From Pseudomonas simiae (lineage in GTDB: Bacteria; Pseudomonadota; Gammaproteobacteria; Pseudomonadales; Pseudomonadaceae), in NCBI RefSeq assembly GCF_900111895.1, contig NZ_FOKB01000001.1, positions 434,001 through 498,000 of the forward strand: a DNA stretch of 64,000 nt. Direction: 5' to 3'. Shown piece by piece: positions 53,078 to 61,339 of the stretch; position 1 is the stretch's first letter; each line of letters opens with the position of its first letter. Below the pieces are notes generated by a model. The model searched no databases. It was not told the origin of the DNA and saw only the letters and a list, made by a program, of their open reading frames with translations. The translations under genes were made by a program, and so were the position numbers.

Positions 53078-54169
53078 ATGTCCGGCAATACCTTCGGCAA
53101 GCTGTTCACTGTCACCACCGCGGGCGAAAGCCATGGCCCGGCGTTGGTCGCCATTGTCGACGGCTGCCCGCCCGGCCTCGAGCTGTCCCTGGAAGACCTG
53201 CAGCGTGACCTCGACCGCCGCAAGCCCGGCACCAGCCGCCACACCACCCAGCGCCAGGAGCCCGACGAAGTCGAAATCCTCTCCGGCGTATTCGAAGGCC
53301 GCACCACTGGCTGTGCCATCGGCCTGTTGATCCGCAACACCGACCAGAAGTCCAAGGACTACTCGGCGATCAAGGACCTGTTCCGTCCGGCCCACGCCGA
53401 CTACACCTACCACCACAAATACGGCGAACGCGATTACCGTGGCGGCGGCCGCAGCTCGGCCCGCGAAACCGCGATGCGCGTGGCGGCAGGTGCCATTGCC
53501 AAGAAATACCTGGCCACCCAGGGCATCGTGATCCGCGGCTACATGAGCCAACTGGGCCCGATTGAAATCCCGTTCAAGACCTGGGACAGCGTGGACGACA
53601 ACGCTTTCTTCAGCCCCGACCCGGACAAGGTGCCTGAATTGGAAGCCTATATGGACCAGTTGCGCCGCGACCAGGACTCCGTCGGTGCCAAGATCACCGT
53701 GGTCGCCGAAGGCGTGAAACCCGGTCTGGGCGAACCGATCTTCGACCGCCTCGACGCTGAACTGGCCCATGCGCTGATGAGCATCAACGCGGTGAAAGGC
53801 GTGGAAATTGGCGCCGGCTTTGCCTGTGTGTCCCAGCGCGGCACCGAACACCGCGACGAGCTGACCCCGGAAGGTTTCCTCAGCAACAACGCGGGCGGCA
53901 TCTTGGGTGGTATTTCCTCCGGCCAGCCGATTGTGGCGCACCTGGCGCTCAAGGCGACGTCGAGCATCACCACGCCGGGCCGTTCGATCGATGTGCACGG
54001 CAACCCGGTGGACGTGATCACCAAGGGGCGCCACGATCCTTGCGTCGGCATCCGTGCTACGCCGATCGCTGAAGCAATGATGGCCATCGTGTTGATGGAC
54101 CACCTGCTGCGCAACCGTGGGCAGAATGCCGATGTTCGTGTGAGTACACCGGTGCTGGGCCAGCTGTGA
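53078..54169 (+). CDS. aroC: Chorismate synthase
   Basis: 363 residues, full length. It catalyses the last shikimate step, EPSP to chorismate, using reduced FMN. Conserved signatures: [57 protein letters not shown], and [20 protein letters not shown]. The segment between the prmB-side genes and the MFS gene follows the P. aeruginosa PA1678-PA1682 order. Confidence 0.97.
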   Translation: MSGNTFGKLFTVTTAGESHGPALVAIVDGCPPGLELSLEDLQRDLDRRKPGTSRHTTQRQEPDEVEILSGVFEGRTTGCAIGLLIRNTDQKSKDYSAIKDLFRPAHADYTYHHKYGERDYRGGGRSSARETAMRVAAGAIAKKYLATQGIVIRGYMSQLGPIEIPFKTWDSVDDNAFFSPDPDKVPELEAYMDQLRRDQDSVGAKITVVAEGVKPGLGEPIFDRLDAELAHALMSINAVKGVEIGAGFACVSQRGTEHRDELTPEGFLSNNAGGILGGISSGQPIVAHLALKATSSITTPGRSIDVHGNPVDVITKGRHDPCVGIRATPIAEAMMAIVLMDHLLRNRGQNADVRVSTPVLGQL

Positions 54170-54242
54170 CAACCTGCTGGAAAGAGCCAGCGTGCTGTGG
54201 TGAGCGAGCTGGCTCGCGCTGGGCGGCGAAGCAGCCGCAGTC

Positions 54243-55406
54243 ATGACCCCGGCCCTCCCATACTGGCGCCTCTCCAGCTTCTATCTGTTCTACTTCGCCC
54301 TTCTGGGGGCGACGGCGCCATTCCTGGCGCTGTACTTCGACCACCTGGGCTTCTCCAGCGCGCGCATCGGCGAGCTGGTGGCCATCCCCATGCTGATGCG
54401 CTGCGTGGCGCCCAATCTGTGGGGCTGGCTGGGTGACTACACCGGCCGGCGCCTGGCCATCGTGCGCTTCGGCGCGGTGTGCACCCTGGCGAGTTTTTCG
54501 CTGATCTTCATCAGCCACACGTATGCCTGGCTCGCGCTGGTCATGGCCCTGCACGCGTTCTTCTGGCACGCGGTGCTGCCGCAGTTCGAAGTGATCACCC
54601 TCGCGCACCTGCAAAAACAGACCTCGCGCTATAGCCAGATCCGCCTGTGGGGCTCCATCGGCTTCATTCTCACCGTGGTGATCATGGGCCGCCTGTTCGA
54701 CTGGCTGAGCTTGGACATCTACCCAGTGGTAGTCGTGGTGATCATGGCCGGCATCATCGGCGCCAGCGTGTGGGTGCCGAATGCGCAACCTGCCAGTCAC
54801 GGCAATCGTCTGGCGGGCGAGGGCTTTCTCAAACAATTGCGGAGCCCCGGCGTTCTGGCGTTTTATGCCTGCGTGGCGCTGATGCAAATGAGTCATGGCC
54901 CGTATTACACCTTTCTCACCCTGCACCTCGAACATCTGGGCTACAGCCGTGGTGTGATCGGCATGCTGTGGGCGTTGGGCGTGGTGGCGGAAGTGCTGAT
55001 GTTCCTTGCCATGAGCCGCATCCTCTCGCGGTTTTCGGTACGCCGGGTGCTGCTGGCGAGTTTCCTGTTGGCGGCGCTGCGCTGGCTGCTGCTGGGCTCG
55101 TTTGCCGAGTTTTTCTGGGTGCTGTTGCTGGCGCAGGTGATGCACGCCGCGACCTTCGGCAGCTTTCATGCGGCGGCGATTGCCTTCGTGCAGCGCAGTT
55201 TTGGCGACAGGCAACAAGGTCAGGGACAGGCGCTGTATGCAGCGTTGGCCGGCACCGGTGGCGCATTGGGCGCCCTGTATTCCGGCTATAGCTGGAACCT
55301 GTTGGGGCCGACCCTGACCTTCAGCATCGCCAGCGTCGCCGCCCTGGCGGCCGCCGTTATTATCGGTTTTCGATTGCAAGAGCAGAACCAAGGAACCCTT
55401 CAATGA
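54243..55406 (+). CDS. MFS transporter (PA1682/HcaT-like)
   Basis: 387 residues, about 12 membrane helices, of the MFS_1-like branch that includes E. coli HcaT. Motifs: YFALLGATAPFLALYFDHLG, the loop GDYTGRRL, RLWGSIGFILTVVIMG, and a second half beginning GVLAFYACVALMQMSHGPYY. The substrate is unknown. Its stop codon overlaps the start of the cupin gene by 4 bases, so the two are translationally coupled. Confidence 0.9.
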   Translation: MTPALPYWRLSSFYLFYFALLGATAPFLALYFDHLGFSSARIGELVAIPMLMRCVAPNLWGWLGDYTGRRLAIVRFGAVCTLASFSLIFISHTYAWLALVMALHAFFWHAVLPQFEVITLAHLQKQTSRYSQIRLWGSIGFILTVVIMGRLFDWLSLDIYPVVVVVIMAGIIGASVWVPNAQPASHGNRLAGEGFLKQLRSPGVLAFYACVALMQMSHGPYYTFLTLHLEHLGYSRGVIGMLWALGVVAEVLMFLAMSRILSRFSVRRVLLASFLLAALRWLLLGSFAEFFWVLLLAQVMHAATFGSFHAAAIAFVQRSFGDRQQGQGQALYAALAGTGGALGALYSGYSWNLLGPTLTFSIASVAALAAAVIIGFRLQEQNQGTLQ

Positions 55407-55933
55407 GTTATGTCGCTGTCTACTCCGTCGCTACATCGGATACGCCGAACAAGGTCCTGACCCATTTCGATGACATCGCCGCCACCTTGGCCGAGCATGG
55501 CGTGCGTTTCGAGCGCTGGCAGCCCGGGCCGGTCGAGAAGGGCGCCAGCGATGCCGAGCTGATCGCCGCCTGTCAGGCGCAGATCGATACCCTCGGCTAC
55601 CGTGCTGTCGAGGTGCTGAGGGACGCCGGTGATCAGGCGCAGAACGCCGAATTACGTGGGCAGTTTCTCGACGAGCGCCGCCACAGCGAAGACGACGCGC
55701 GGTTTTTCCTCGCCGGCCAGGGCCTGTTCGCGCTGCACATTGGCGACTACGTATACGCCGTACGCTGTGAGAAAAACGACCTGCTGGTAATCCCGGCCGG
55801 TATGGCGCACTGGTTTGACGTGGGCGAGCACCCGCACTTTGTGGCGTTGCGTTTATTCAATACAGCGGAAGGCGGGATTCCGGAGTTCACGGGTGACGAT
55901 ATTGCCCGGCGTTTTCCCGGATTGGATGATTAA
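55403..55933 (+). CDS. Acireductone-dioxygenase-like cupin with altered metal site
   Basis: 176 residues clearly related to MtnD (acireductone dioxygenase, methionine salvage): PNKVLTHFDDIAATLAEHGV at the N terminus, then FFLAGQGLFALHIGDYVY and PAGMAHWFDVGEHPHFVALRLF. The usual metal motif EHxHxxDE(V)RFF reads DERRHSEDDARFF here, so the first His is Arg and the Glu ligand is Asp; the second His and the late His of MAHWFD remain. No mtnB or mtnC is next to it. It may be an ARD paralogue with a changed reaction or a decaying one; the overlap with the MFS gene argues that it is translated. Confidence 0.8.
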   Translation: MSYVAVYSVATSDTPNKVLTHFDDIAATLAEHGVRFERWQPGPVEKGASDAELIAACQAQIDTLGYRAVEVLRDAGDQAQNAELRGQFLDERRHSEDDARFFLAGQGLFALHIGDYVYAVRCEKNDLLVIPAGMAHWFDVGEHPHFVALRLFNTAEGGIPEFTGDDIARRFPGLDD

Positions 55934-56145
55934 TCGCGAGCCATCAGAAACTTCAACCCCCGTACGTTGGAAGTTGTTGTGGGAAGAAACTTAAGCTCGT
56001 GTAGGGCCTTGCTGTTTATTCTGGGGGCCACGCTTTAATCCCACGCCTTATGTAACTCTCTTCGGTAAGCACGTTTATATCATCCGTCAATAGGAGGAAT
56101 CCGAAGGGTGATAGGACGTCCGCCAATAAAAAAGGAGAGAAACTA

Positions 56146-56415
56146 ATGAGAGGCCCAAGTAAATCGTTAGCGGCCCCGTATTTGGTGCCCAACGCAGTCA
56201 GGCGGCGTATTAATCTGGCGGGCAAGCGCTTGACGCCCACGGAGCTGGAAATACTGCGCTGGGCCTCGGAAGGCAAGACGGTGTGGGAGATCAGCCAGAT
56301 ACGCGCCACGTCTGAAGCCACGGTGAAATTCCATCTGCGCAATATCTACGGCAAGTTGGAAGTCAGTAACCGTGTCCAGGCGATGAACGAAGCGGCGCGC
56401 AAGGGGCTTTGCTGA
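56146..56415 (+). CDS. Short LuxR-type DNA-binding protein (solo HTH)
   Basis: 89 residues consisting almost only of a LuxR/GerE helix-turn-helix (LTPTELEILRWASEGKTVWEISQIRATSEATVKFHLRNIYGKL). There is no receiver or ligand domain; ~25 N-terminal residues precede the HTH. AAGGAGAG gives a strong ribosome site. The 212 bases before it hold no gene. Its target is unknown; small LuxR proteins of this kind in Pseudomonas often control nearby accessory traits. Confidence 0.88.
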   Translation: MRGPSKSLAAPYLVPNAVRRRINLAGKRLTPTELEILRWASEGKTVWEISQIRATSEATVKFHLRNIYGKLEVSNRVQAMNEAARKGLC

Positions 56416-56427
56416 AGGCATCAAAAA

Positions 56428-56466
56428 AAGGGCCGCGACACCCTGGGTGTCGCGGCCCTTTTCTGT
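56428..56466. terminator. Strong bidirectional terminator
   Basis: AAGGGCCGCGACACCC and its exact inverse GGGTGTCGCGGCCCTT form a 16-bp stem with a single-base centre, flanked by seven A on the left and TTTT on the right. It separates the convergent luxR-type and DUF3509 genes. Confidence 0.95.
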
Positions 56467-56475
56467 ATCGGCTGC

Positions 56476-56754
56476 TTAAGCCGAGTGGTAAGTCGGCAGG
56501 GCAAAGCGGTTCTGGCTTTGCAGCATCGAAATTTGGGGCAGGTCGCTGGCTTGTTCAGCCAGGTCGCGGCGGATGGCGCTGATCACCCAAGTCAACTGGT
56601 CGGCAGTGTGCAACTGCTGGTAGGAGATCGAACGCTTGACCTGCTTGCCTTCGCTGTTACGCAGGGTCAACAGGATGCCACCGTCGGGACGTGGCTGAGT
56701 GGTGACGTCGTAGTTGGAAAATACTGAAGCGAATTTATCTTGGATCAGGCTCAT
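56476..56754 (-). CDS. DUF3509 domain protein
   Basis: 92 residues. MSLIQDKFASVFSNYDVTTQ, PDGGILLTLRN and the central QLHTADQLTWVISAIRRDL are the look of DUF3509, a Pseudomonas-restricted small cytoplasmic family of unknown function. It lies beyond a strong terminator from the LuxR-type gene and has an AT-rich promoter region upstream. Confidence 0.88.
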   Translation of the reverse strand: MSLIQDKFASVFSNYDVTTQPRPDGGILLTLRNSEGKQVKRSISYQQLHTADQLTWVISAIRRDLAEQASDLPQISMLQSQNRFALPTYHSA

Positions 56755-57106
56755 GTCTATCAGCTCCGTTGGCTCAAGTTGGCAAGCATGGAGTGATAGG
56801 TGCAGTGATTGTGCCAGCTATTGATTTTATAAAATGTCGTTATAAATCAATAAGATACAAAAAGTGTAAATTTTCGATTTCGTGCAATTTGCATGAATGG
56901 CCATCATGCATCCTGCATTTTGCGTGGCTCGACACGGCTGGACGGACGCGCCATTACCCTTAAAGACTGCGCCCGCGTTGCGAAATTCCTTTTTCCATCG
57001 GTCGTTCATCGGGATACAAAACTTTTCAAATCCTGCGTGTACAGCCCAAGAGAGGCTGACGTACTTTCCTGCAAGGTTTACTAAGAATAAGAAAAAGGAC
57101 GTTCCC
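56755..57106. other. AT-rich divergent promoter region with an inverted repeat
   Basis: 352 bases between DUF3509 and the acyl-CoA synthetase gene; no gene seen. TTGATTTTATAA (56821-56832) and TTATAAATCAA (56840-56850) are inverted copies differing by one inserted T. The stretch 56815-56890 is very AT-rich for this genome. It may hold promoters in both directions and an operator. Confidence 0.55.
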
Positions 57107-58933
57107 ATGAACCATTCGCCAAACGACATGATTACCTGGGGCATGATGCTGCGTAAGGTGCCCGCTATTGTCCGCGCCCTGCCACGGGTAGTGCGCGGCA
57201 TGCGTGCCGCCAACGTCACCGACCCTCAGCAACCCTGCGGCCTGGGCTGGCACTTCGAGCAAGCCACCCTGCGCAATCCGGATGGCGCCGCGTTGTTGTA
57301 CGCCGACCGCGTACTCAGCTACACCGAAGTCAACCAGTCGGCCAACCGTATCGCCCACCACTTGCATGCTCAGGGCATCCGTAAGGGCGACGTGGTGGCG
57401 ATGTTCATCGAAAACCGTCCCGAGTTGCTGTTGAATGTGCTGGCCGTCGCCAAGTTGGGCGGTATCTGCGCCATGCTCAATACGGCGCAGACCCAGGCGG
57501 CGCTGGTGCACAGCCTGAACCTGGTGAGCCCGGCGGCGATCATGGTGGGCGCGGAATTGGTGGCTGCCTACGAGGCCGTACGCAATCAAGTGGCGATTCC
57601 CGCCGAGCGCACCTGGTTTGTCGCTGATCAACAGGCCAGCGCGCTGCCTGACGGGTACTCCGACTTGATGGCCGCCAGCACCGAAGCCCCGGTGGATAAC
57701 CCGCCGAGCAGCGCGCAGATCTTCTTCAACGACCCCTGCTTCTATATCTACACCTCCGGCACTACGGGCCTGCCCAAGGCCGGCATCATGAAACATGGCC
57801 GCTGGACCAAGACCGCCGTCAGTTTTGGCAGCATCGCTCTGGACATGGGCCCGGACGATGTCCTCTATTGCACCTTGCCGCTGTACCACGCCACCGGTCT
57901 CTGTGTGTGCTGGGGCTCGGCGATTGTCGGGGCGTCGGGGTTTGCCATCCGGCGCAAGTTCAGTGCCAGCCAATTCTGGGATGACGCTCGCCGGTTCAAG
58001 GCGACCACCCTGGGTTATGTCGGCGAATTGTGCCGTTACCTGCTTGATCAACCTGCCAACGTCAGCGACCGCGATCACCGTGTGACCAAGATGGTCGGCA
58101 ATGGCCTGCGTCCCGGCGTGTGGGCGCAGTTCAAGGCGCGGTACGGCGTTGAGCATGTCTGCGAGTTGTATGCGGCCAGCGACGGCAACATCGGCTTCAC
58201 CAACATATTGAATTTCGACAACACCGTCGGCTTTTGCCTGCAGCATTGGGCGCTGGTGGACTACGCCCATGACAGCGGCGAGCCGGTTCGTGGCAGCGAC
58301 GGCTTCATGCTTAAAGTGAAGACCGGCGGGCAAGGTCTGTTGCTGGCCAGGATCGATGAAAAGTCGCCCTATGACGGCTACACCGACCCGGAAAAGAACC
58401 GTAAGGTGATCCTCACCGACGTGTTCGAGAAGGGCGATCGCTACTTCAATACCGGTGATCTGGTGCGCAGCATCGGCTTCGGTCATGCGCAATTCGTCGA
58501 CCGCTTGGGGGATACCTATCGCTGGAAGGGCGAAAACGTGTCCACCACCGAAGTGGAGAACGTGCTGCTGCAACACCCGCAGATCGCTGAAGTGGTGGCC
58601 TACGGTGTCGAAATCGAAAACACCAATGGCCGCGCCGGGATGGTTGCCATCACCCCGAGTGAGTCGCTGGCCTCGTTGGATATGCGTGAGTTACTGCAAT
58701 TTGCCCACGGCCAGTTGCCACACTACGCGGTGCCTCTGTTCCTGCGCATCAAGGTGAAGATGGAAACCACCGGTACGTTCAAATACCAGAAGGTGAAGCT
58801 CAAGGAAGAGGCGTTCGACCCGGAGAAGGCGGGCAATGACCCGGTCTACGCCTGGTTGCCCGGTTCGGACTGCTATGTGCCGGTCACTGGGCAGCTGTTG
58901 GCGCAGATCCAGGCCGGACACTTTCGTTATTAA
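57107..58933 (+). CDS. Long-chain acyl-CoA synthetase (FadD6/FATP-like)
   Basis: 608 residues of the acyl-activating superfamily, closest in look to the very-long-chain or FATP-type synthetases. Seen: AMP-binding P-loop YIYTSGTTGLPKAGIMKHGR, TLPLYHATGLCVCWG, YAASDGNIGF, and DRLGDTYRWKGENVSTTEVEN as the hinge motif, then GTFKYQKVKLKEE with the C-terminal Lys. AAAGGA precedes the ATG at 57107; the open frame to 56897 runs through AT-rich DNA and is not coding. It activates fatty acids to acyl-CoA for beta-oxidation or lipid synthesis. Confidence 0.9.
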   Translation: MNHSPNDMITWGMMLRKVPAIVRALPRVVRGMRAANVTDPQQPCGLGWHFEQATLRNPDGAALLYADRVLSYTEVNQSANRIAHHLHAQGIRKGDVVAMFIENRPELLLNVLAVAKLGGICAMLNTAQTQAALVHSLNLVSPAAIMVGAELVAAYEAVRNQVAIPAERTWFVADQQASALPDGYSDLMAASTEAPVDNPPSSAQIFFNDPCFYIYTSGTTGLPKAGIMKHGRWTKTAVSFGSIALDMGPDDVLYCTLPLYHATGLCVCWGSAIVGASGFAIRRKFSASQFWDDARRFKATTLGYVGELCRYLLDQPANVSDRDHRVTKMVGNGLRPGVWAQFKARYGVEHVCELYAASDGNIGFTNILNFDNTVGFCLQHWALVDYAHDSGEPVRGSDGFMLKVKTGGQGLLLARIDEKSPYDGYTDPEKNRKVILTDVFEKGDRYFNTGDLVRSIGFGHAQFVDRLGDTYRWKGENVSTTEVENVLLQHPQIAEVVAYGVEIENTNGRAGMVAITPSESLASLDMRELLQFAHGQLPHYAVPLFLRIKVKMETTGTFKYQKVKLKEEAFDPEKAGNDPVYAWLPGSDCYVPVTGQLLAQIQAGHFRY

Positions 58934-59042
58934 GCCGCGCTATTGAATATGCCTATGGAGGCTTTTGACAAAAAAGCCATGACAGGTGGGAACTCCCTCG
59001 CGACACTGGGCGCCATATAGAGGACCAGACAAGGAGCCCCAC

Positions 59043-59558
59043 ATGTCAGACCAAGCCAAACAAATGACCGATGACGAAGCCGCAGAGTTTGCCGAGCAGG
59101 TGTTCGACGTCGCCCGCAAAGGCGACGCCGCCATGCTTGCCGCGCTGCTGGCCAAGGGTTTGCCAGCCAACTTTCGTAATCACAATGGCGACACCTTGCT
59201 GATGCTTGCGGCCTATCACGGTCATGCCGACGCGGTAAAAGTGCTGCTGGAATTCAAGGCTGACCCGCTGATTGCCAACGACAAGAACCAGCTGCCGATT
59301 GCCGGTGCTGCTTTCAAGGGCAACCTGGAGGTGGTCAAGGCACTGATCGAAGGCGGTGCGCCAGTGGACGCGTCTTCCTCCGATGGCCGTACGGCACTGA
59401 TGATGGCCGCGATGTTCAATCGCGTGGAAATGCTCGACTACCTGCTCGGCCAGGGCGCCGATCCCAAGGCCACTGATGCACAGGGCGCAACCGCGTTGGC
59501 GGCGGCACACACCATGGGCGCAGTGGATACGGCGGCGAAGTTGCAAAAACTGGTGTAG
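59043..59558 (+). CDS. Ankyrin repeat protein
   Basis: 171 residues with four ankyrin repeats from about residue 52: GDTLLMLAAYHGHADAVKVL, NQLPIAGAAFKGNLEVVKAL, GRTALMMAAMFNRVEMLDYL and GATALAAAHTMGAVDTAAKL. There is no signal peptide. Similar short ankyrin proteins in Pseudomonas often sit beside catalase genes, but none is here. It is a protein-protein interaction module of unknown partner. AGGAG precedes the ATG. Confidence 0.9.
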   Translation: MSDQAKQMTDDEAAEFAEQVFDVARKGDAAMLAALLAKGLPANFRNHNGDTLLMLAAYHGHADAVKVLLEFKADPLIANDKNQLPIAGAAFKGNLEVVKALIEGGAPVDASSSDGRTALMMAAMFNRVEMLDYLLGQGADPKATDAQGATALAAAHTMGAVDTAAKLQKLV

Positions 59559-59580
59559 GTCGGGGAAGGCGAATCACGGG

Positions 59581-59781
59581 TTACAGTAGCTTGGCCCAAA
59601 CATACCAAGTGAATGCACCGGTAATTTGCAGGCTTGAAAAACAGTAGTAAGCGATAAGCCAGCGTTTCAAAACAATAGGGATCGCGGCGAGCTCCTCTTC
59701 GGTGATCTCGCCGCGTTTGATCATTTTTTTGGGTCTGACGGCATAGTCAATGATGGCGCTTAATCGGAATGACTCATTCAT
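59581..59781 (-). CDS. Small protein with one C-terminal membrane helix
   Basis: 66 residues: a polar N-terminal half with KKMIKRGEITEEELAAIP, then a hydrophobic stretch LKRWLIAYYCFSSLQITGAF and TWYVWAKLL. No family recognised. Its ATG overlaps the stop of the 57-residue gene upstream (ATGA), so it is the last gene of a three-gene cassette. Lower GC than neighbours. Confidence 0.65.
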   Translation of the reverse strand: MNESFRLSAIIDYAVRPKKMIKRGEITEEELAAIPIVLKRWLIAYYCFSSLQITGAFTWYVWAKLL

Positions 59782-59951
59782 GACTGTGTTCCATCACCAG
59801 AACTTTTTTTCGGCCTGTACTTCACGGTTGTTGGGGAAGTAGCTTTCCAATTCTTCAAGTCTCCACTTACGTAGGTACCAATGGAGTACACAGTCCAGTA
59901 CCAGTGCGGGGCGATTACGAGAACGACGACTTTTTCCCATGTCATGACCAT
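59778..59951 (-). CDS. 57-residue membrane protein, middle gene of the tiny cassette
   Basis: Reads from an ATG at 59951 (or 59945) to the TGA that overlaps the next start. The N-terminal half is hydrophobic and aromatic (VVVLVIAPHWYWTVYSIGTY); the C-terminal half is polar and basic (NWKATSPTTVKYRPKKSS). The start shares one base with the stop of the glycine-zipper frame (TGATG). No family recognised. The coupled starts and stops at both ends are the main evidence that it is real; another frame here is also open but fits neither boundary. Confidence 0.6.
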   Translation of the reverse strand: MVMTWEKVVVLVIAPHWYWTVYSIGTYVSGDLKNWKATSPTTVKYRPKKSSGDGTQS

Positions 59952-60118
59952 CAGTCTTTTGCCTCATAAAGGATGTCCCCAAATTCCTCGCCAACCGAGC
60001 CTCCGACATTGCCCCCCGCCAATCCGCCCGCGACCCCTCCAATGATTGCGCAACCCAGCGCACCTAACCCATGCTTTCGTATTTCAGTGTCACGGACTAT
60101 AAGTAGCTGAAGGCGCAA
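59951..60118 (-). CDS. Glycine-zipper small protein, first gene of the tiny cassette
   Basis: Frame LLIVRDTEIRKHGLGALGCA followed by IIGGVAGGLAGGNVGGSVG and EEFGDILYEAKD. The GxxxG-rich core is a glycine zipper, a membrane-inserting motif found in peptidoglycan-associated proteins, pore-forming peptides and some bacteriocins. The TGA overlaps the next start (TGATG). The start is uncertain: the only standard start in frame is a TTG at 60118, with no clear ribosome site, giving 55 residues, and a stop (TAG) lies about 50 bases further up. It may be a shortened remnant of a longer gene. Confidence 0.5.
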   Translation of the reverse strand: MRLQLLIVRDTEIRKHGLGALGCAIIGGVAGGLAGGNVGGSVGEEFGDILYEAKD

Positions 60119-60253
60119 TAAATCAGCGTGTTGGAATTTCGGAATTGGACTACGTATGCACCTGAGCAGGTCCTACAATTGCGCGAAGTTGTTGTACAGG
60201 GTAGCCGGTGTTATCTTCCCGGCCCCAATTCAGCCCGCTACAGGACCACGCCC

Positions 60254-60784
60254 ATGAAAACCGCCCTCGTCGAACTCATCAGCAAAATCAGCGCCGGCGT
60301 CATGAGCGAGGATGAAGTGGCGCGCATTGCCGATGAAGCGGCCCAGGCCTACGCGGACCCGGCGGCGTTTCTGGCGGCCAACCCGGATATCAACTACGAC
60401 GACAGCTTCCCGATTCCGTTGGGGGAGTGGGTCGTGGTCGGCAGCCTGCCAGACACCGTGCTGTTCCAGGCCGATACCTACGGCGACCTGTTCGCGCAGA
60501 TCGTCGCGTCGTTCGGCCCAGGCGTGGCGTTCAACCTCAAACCCAAGCAACTGGCCAAGACCGAAGACCTCACGGCGTTGAACCGCATCCAGATCCAGAT
60601 GAGTGCCCTGAGTCCGGAAGACGGTGGCTATGTGCTGCTTAACTTCAGCCAACTGCTGGATGACGAGATCCAGGCCGTGCTGGTCTACGGCAACGACCTG
60701 CCGCGGGTGCTGGAGTTGTGCGCCGAACTGGGCATCAAGGGCGAGCCGTCCCTGGAAGCGCTGAAGATCGCCGTTCACGTCTGA
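60254..60784 (+). CDS. Conserved hypothetical protein (PA1688-like position)
   Basis: 176 residues, soluble, acidic, no recognised domain. It begins KTALVELISKISAGVMSEDE and has an FPIPLGEWVVVGSLPDTVLF central strand region. It precedes the LtaS-like gene with one small gene between, the place of PA1688 before PA1689 in P. aeruginosa as I recall it. I start at the ATG at 60254; the open frame to 60128 covers the divergent promoter region. Confidence 0.75.
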   Translation: MKTALVELISKISAGVMSEDEVARIADEAAQAYADPAAFLAANPDINYDDSFPIPLGEWVVVGSLPDTVLFQADTYGDLFAQIVASFGPGVAFNLKPKQLAKTEDLTALNRIQIQMSALSPEDGGYVLLNFSQLLDDEIQAVLVYGNDLPRVLELCAELGIKGEPSLEALKIAVHV

Positions 60785-60852
60785 AATAAAACGGAACCCC
60801 CACCAGGGCTGGCTATCCTACAAGTGCATGCCCTCACTTTAGGAGCGATACC

Positions 60853-61044
60853 ATGGGTTCCACTTTTAATGGCTTGATCGGGCTGATCATCCTGGCGCTG
60901 GATATCTGGGCGATCATCAACGTATTCAAAAGCGGCGCGAGCACGGGCGCCAAGGTGCTGTGGATTTTGCTGATCCTACTGCTGCCGGTGCTGGGGCTGA
61001 TCATCTGGGCGATTGCCGGGCCGCGGGGCAATGTGCGGATTTGA
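60853..61044 (+). CDS. Small PLDc_N-type membrane protein
   Basis: 63 residues with two helices (LIGLIILALDIWAIINVF and VLWILLILLLPVLGLIIWAI) and a short basic end (AGPRGNVRI). The arrangement and the LPVLGLIIWxxxGPR stretch match the phospholipase D nuclease N-terminal (PLDc_N) small proteins, which also form the N-terminal anchor of cardiolipin synthases. AGGAG supports the ATG. Confidence 0.8.
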   Translation: MGSTFNGLIGLIILALDIWAIINVFKSGASTGAKVLWILLILLLPVLGLIIWAIAGPRGNVRI

Positions 61045-61076
61045 TTATCCGATAGATCTAGACTGAGCACCGTTCG

Positions 61077-61100
61077 TGTGGGAGCAAGCCAGCTCCCACA
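61077..61100. repeat. Single REP palindrome
   Basis: TGTGGGAGC (61077-61085) and GCTCCCACA (61092-61100) form a perfect 9-bp stem with a 6-base loop; no partner REP follows. It is in the 295-base gap upstream of the LtaS-like gene, which otherwise shows no feature. Confidence 0.8.
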
Positions 61101-61339
61101 TTGGTTTGCGTACACCCATTAGATTTGTGTATCGAAATATTCGTTGCACGGAATTTTCACATCCCATCCAAGACAATTCGCCGGCTTCATTTCCCTGCCA
61201 GGGGCTCTAATCCCAGTGCCACTCAAGGCGGGGCAGGGGTGCGCGTTCAGTAATTAATAGCCTTGCTGCCGTTGATCGGGCACCATTTGCGCCACTGCAC
61301 TACTTCGTCACTTAAACTTCCAATGGGTCCTAAAACGAC

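Noticed and set aside
54057..55403. 448-aa antisense frame across the MFS gene
   Set aside because: Low-complexity H/Q/R-rich shadow of a membrane transporter gene.
56897..57106. 70-codon upstream extension of the acyl-CoA synthetase frame
   Set aside because: Runs through AT-rich promoter-like sequence; a good ribosome site precedes the ATG at 57107, which starts the conserved protein.
57026..58576. 516-aa antisense frame across the acyl-CoA synthetase gene
   Set aside because: Mirror of conserved coding sequence without a recognisable product.
59794..60063. 89-aa minus-strand frame overlapping the tiny-gene cassette
   Set aside because: It fits neither the TGATG nor the ATGA junction and lacks hydrophobic or conserved character; the overlapping frames described as the cassette have coupled boundaries. 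It remains a weaker alternative.
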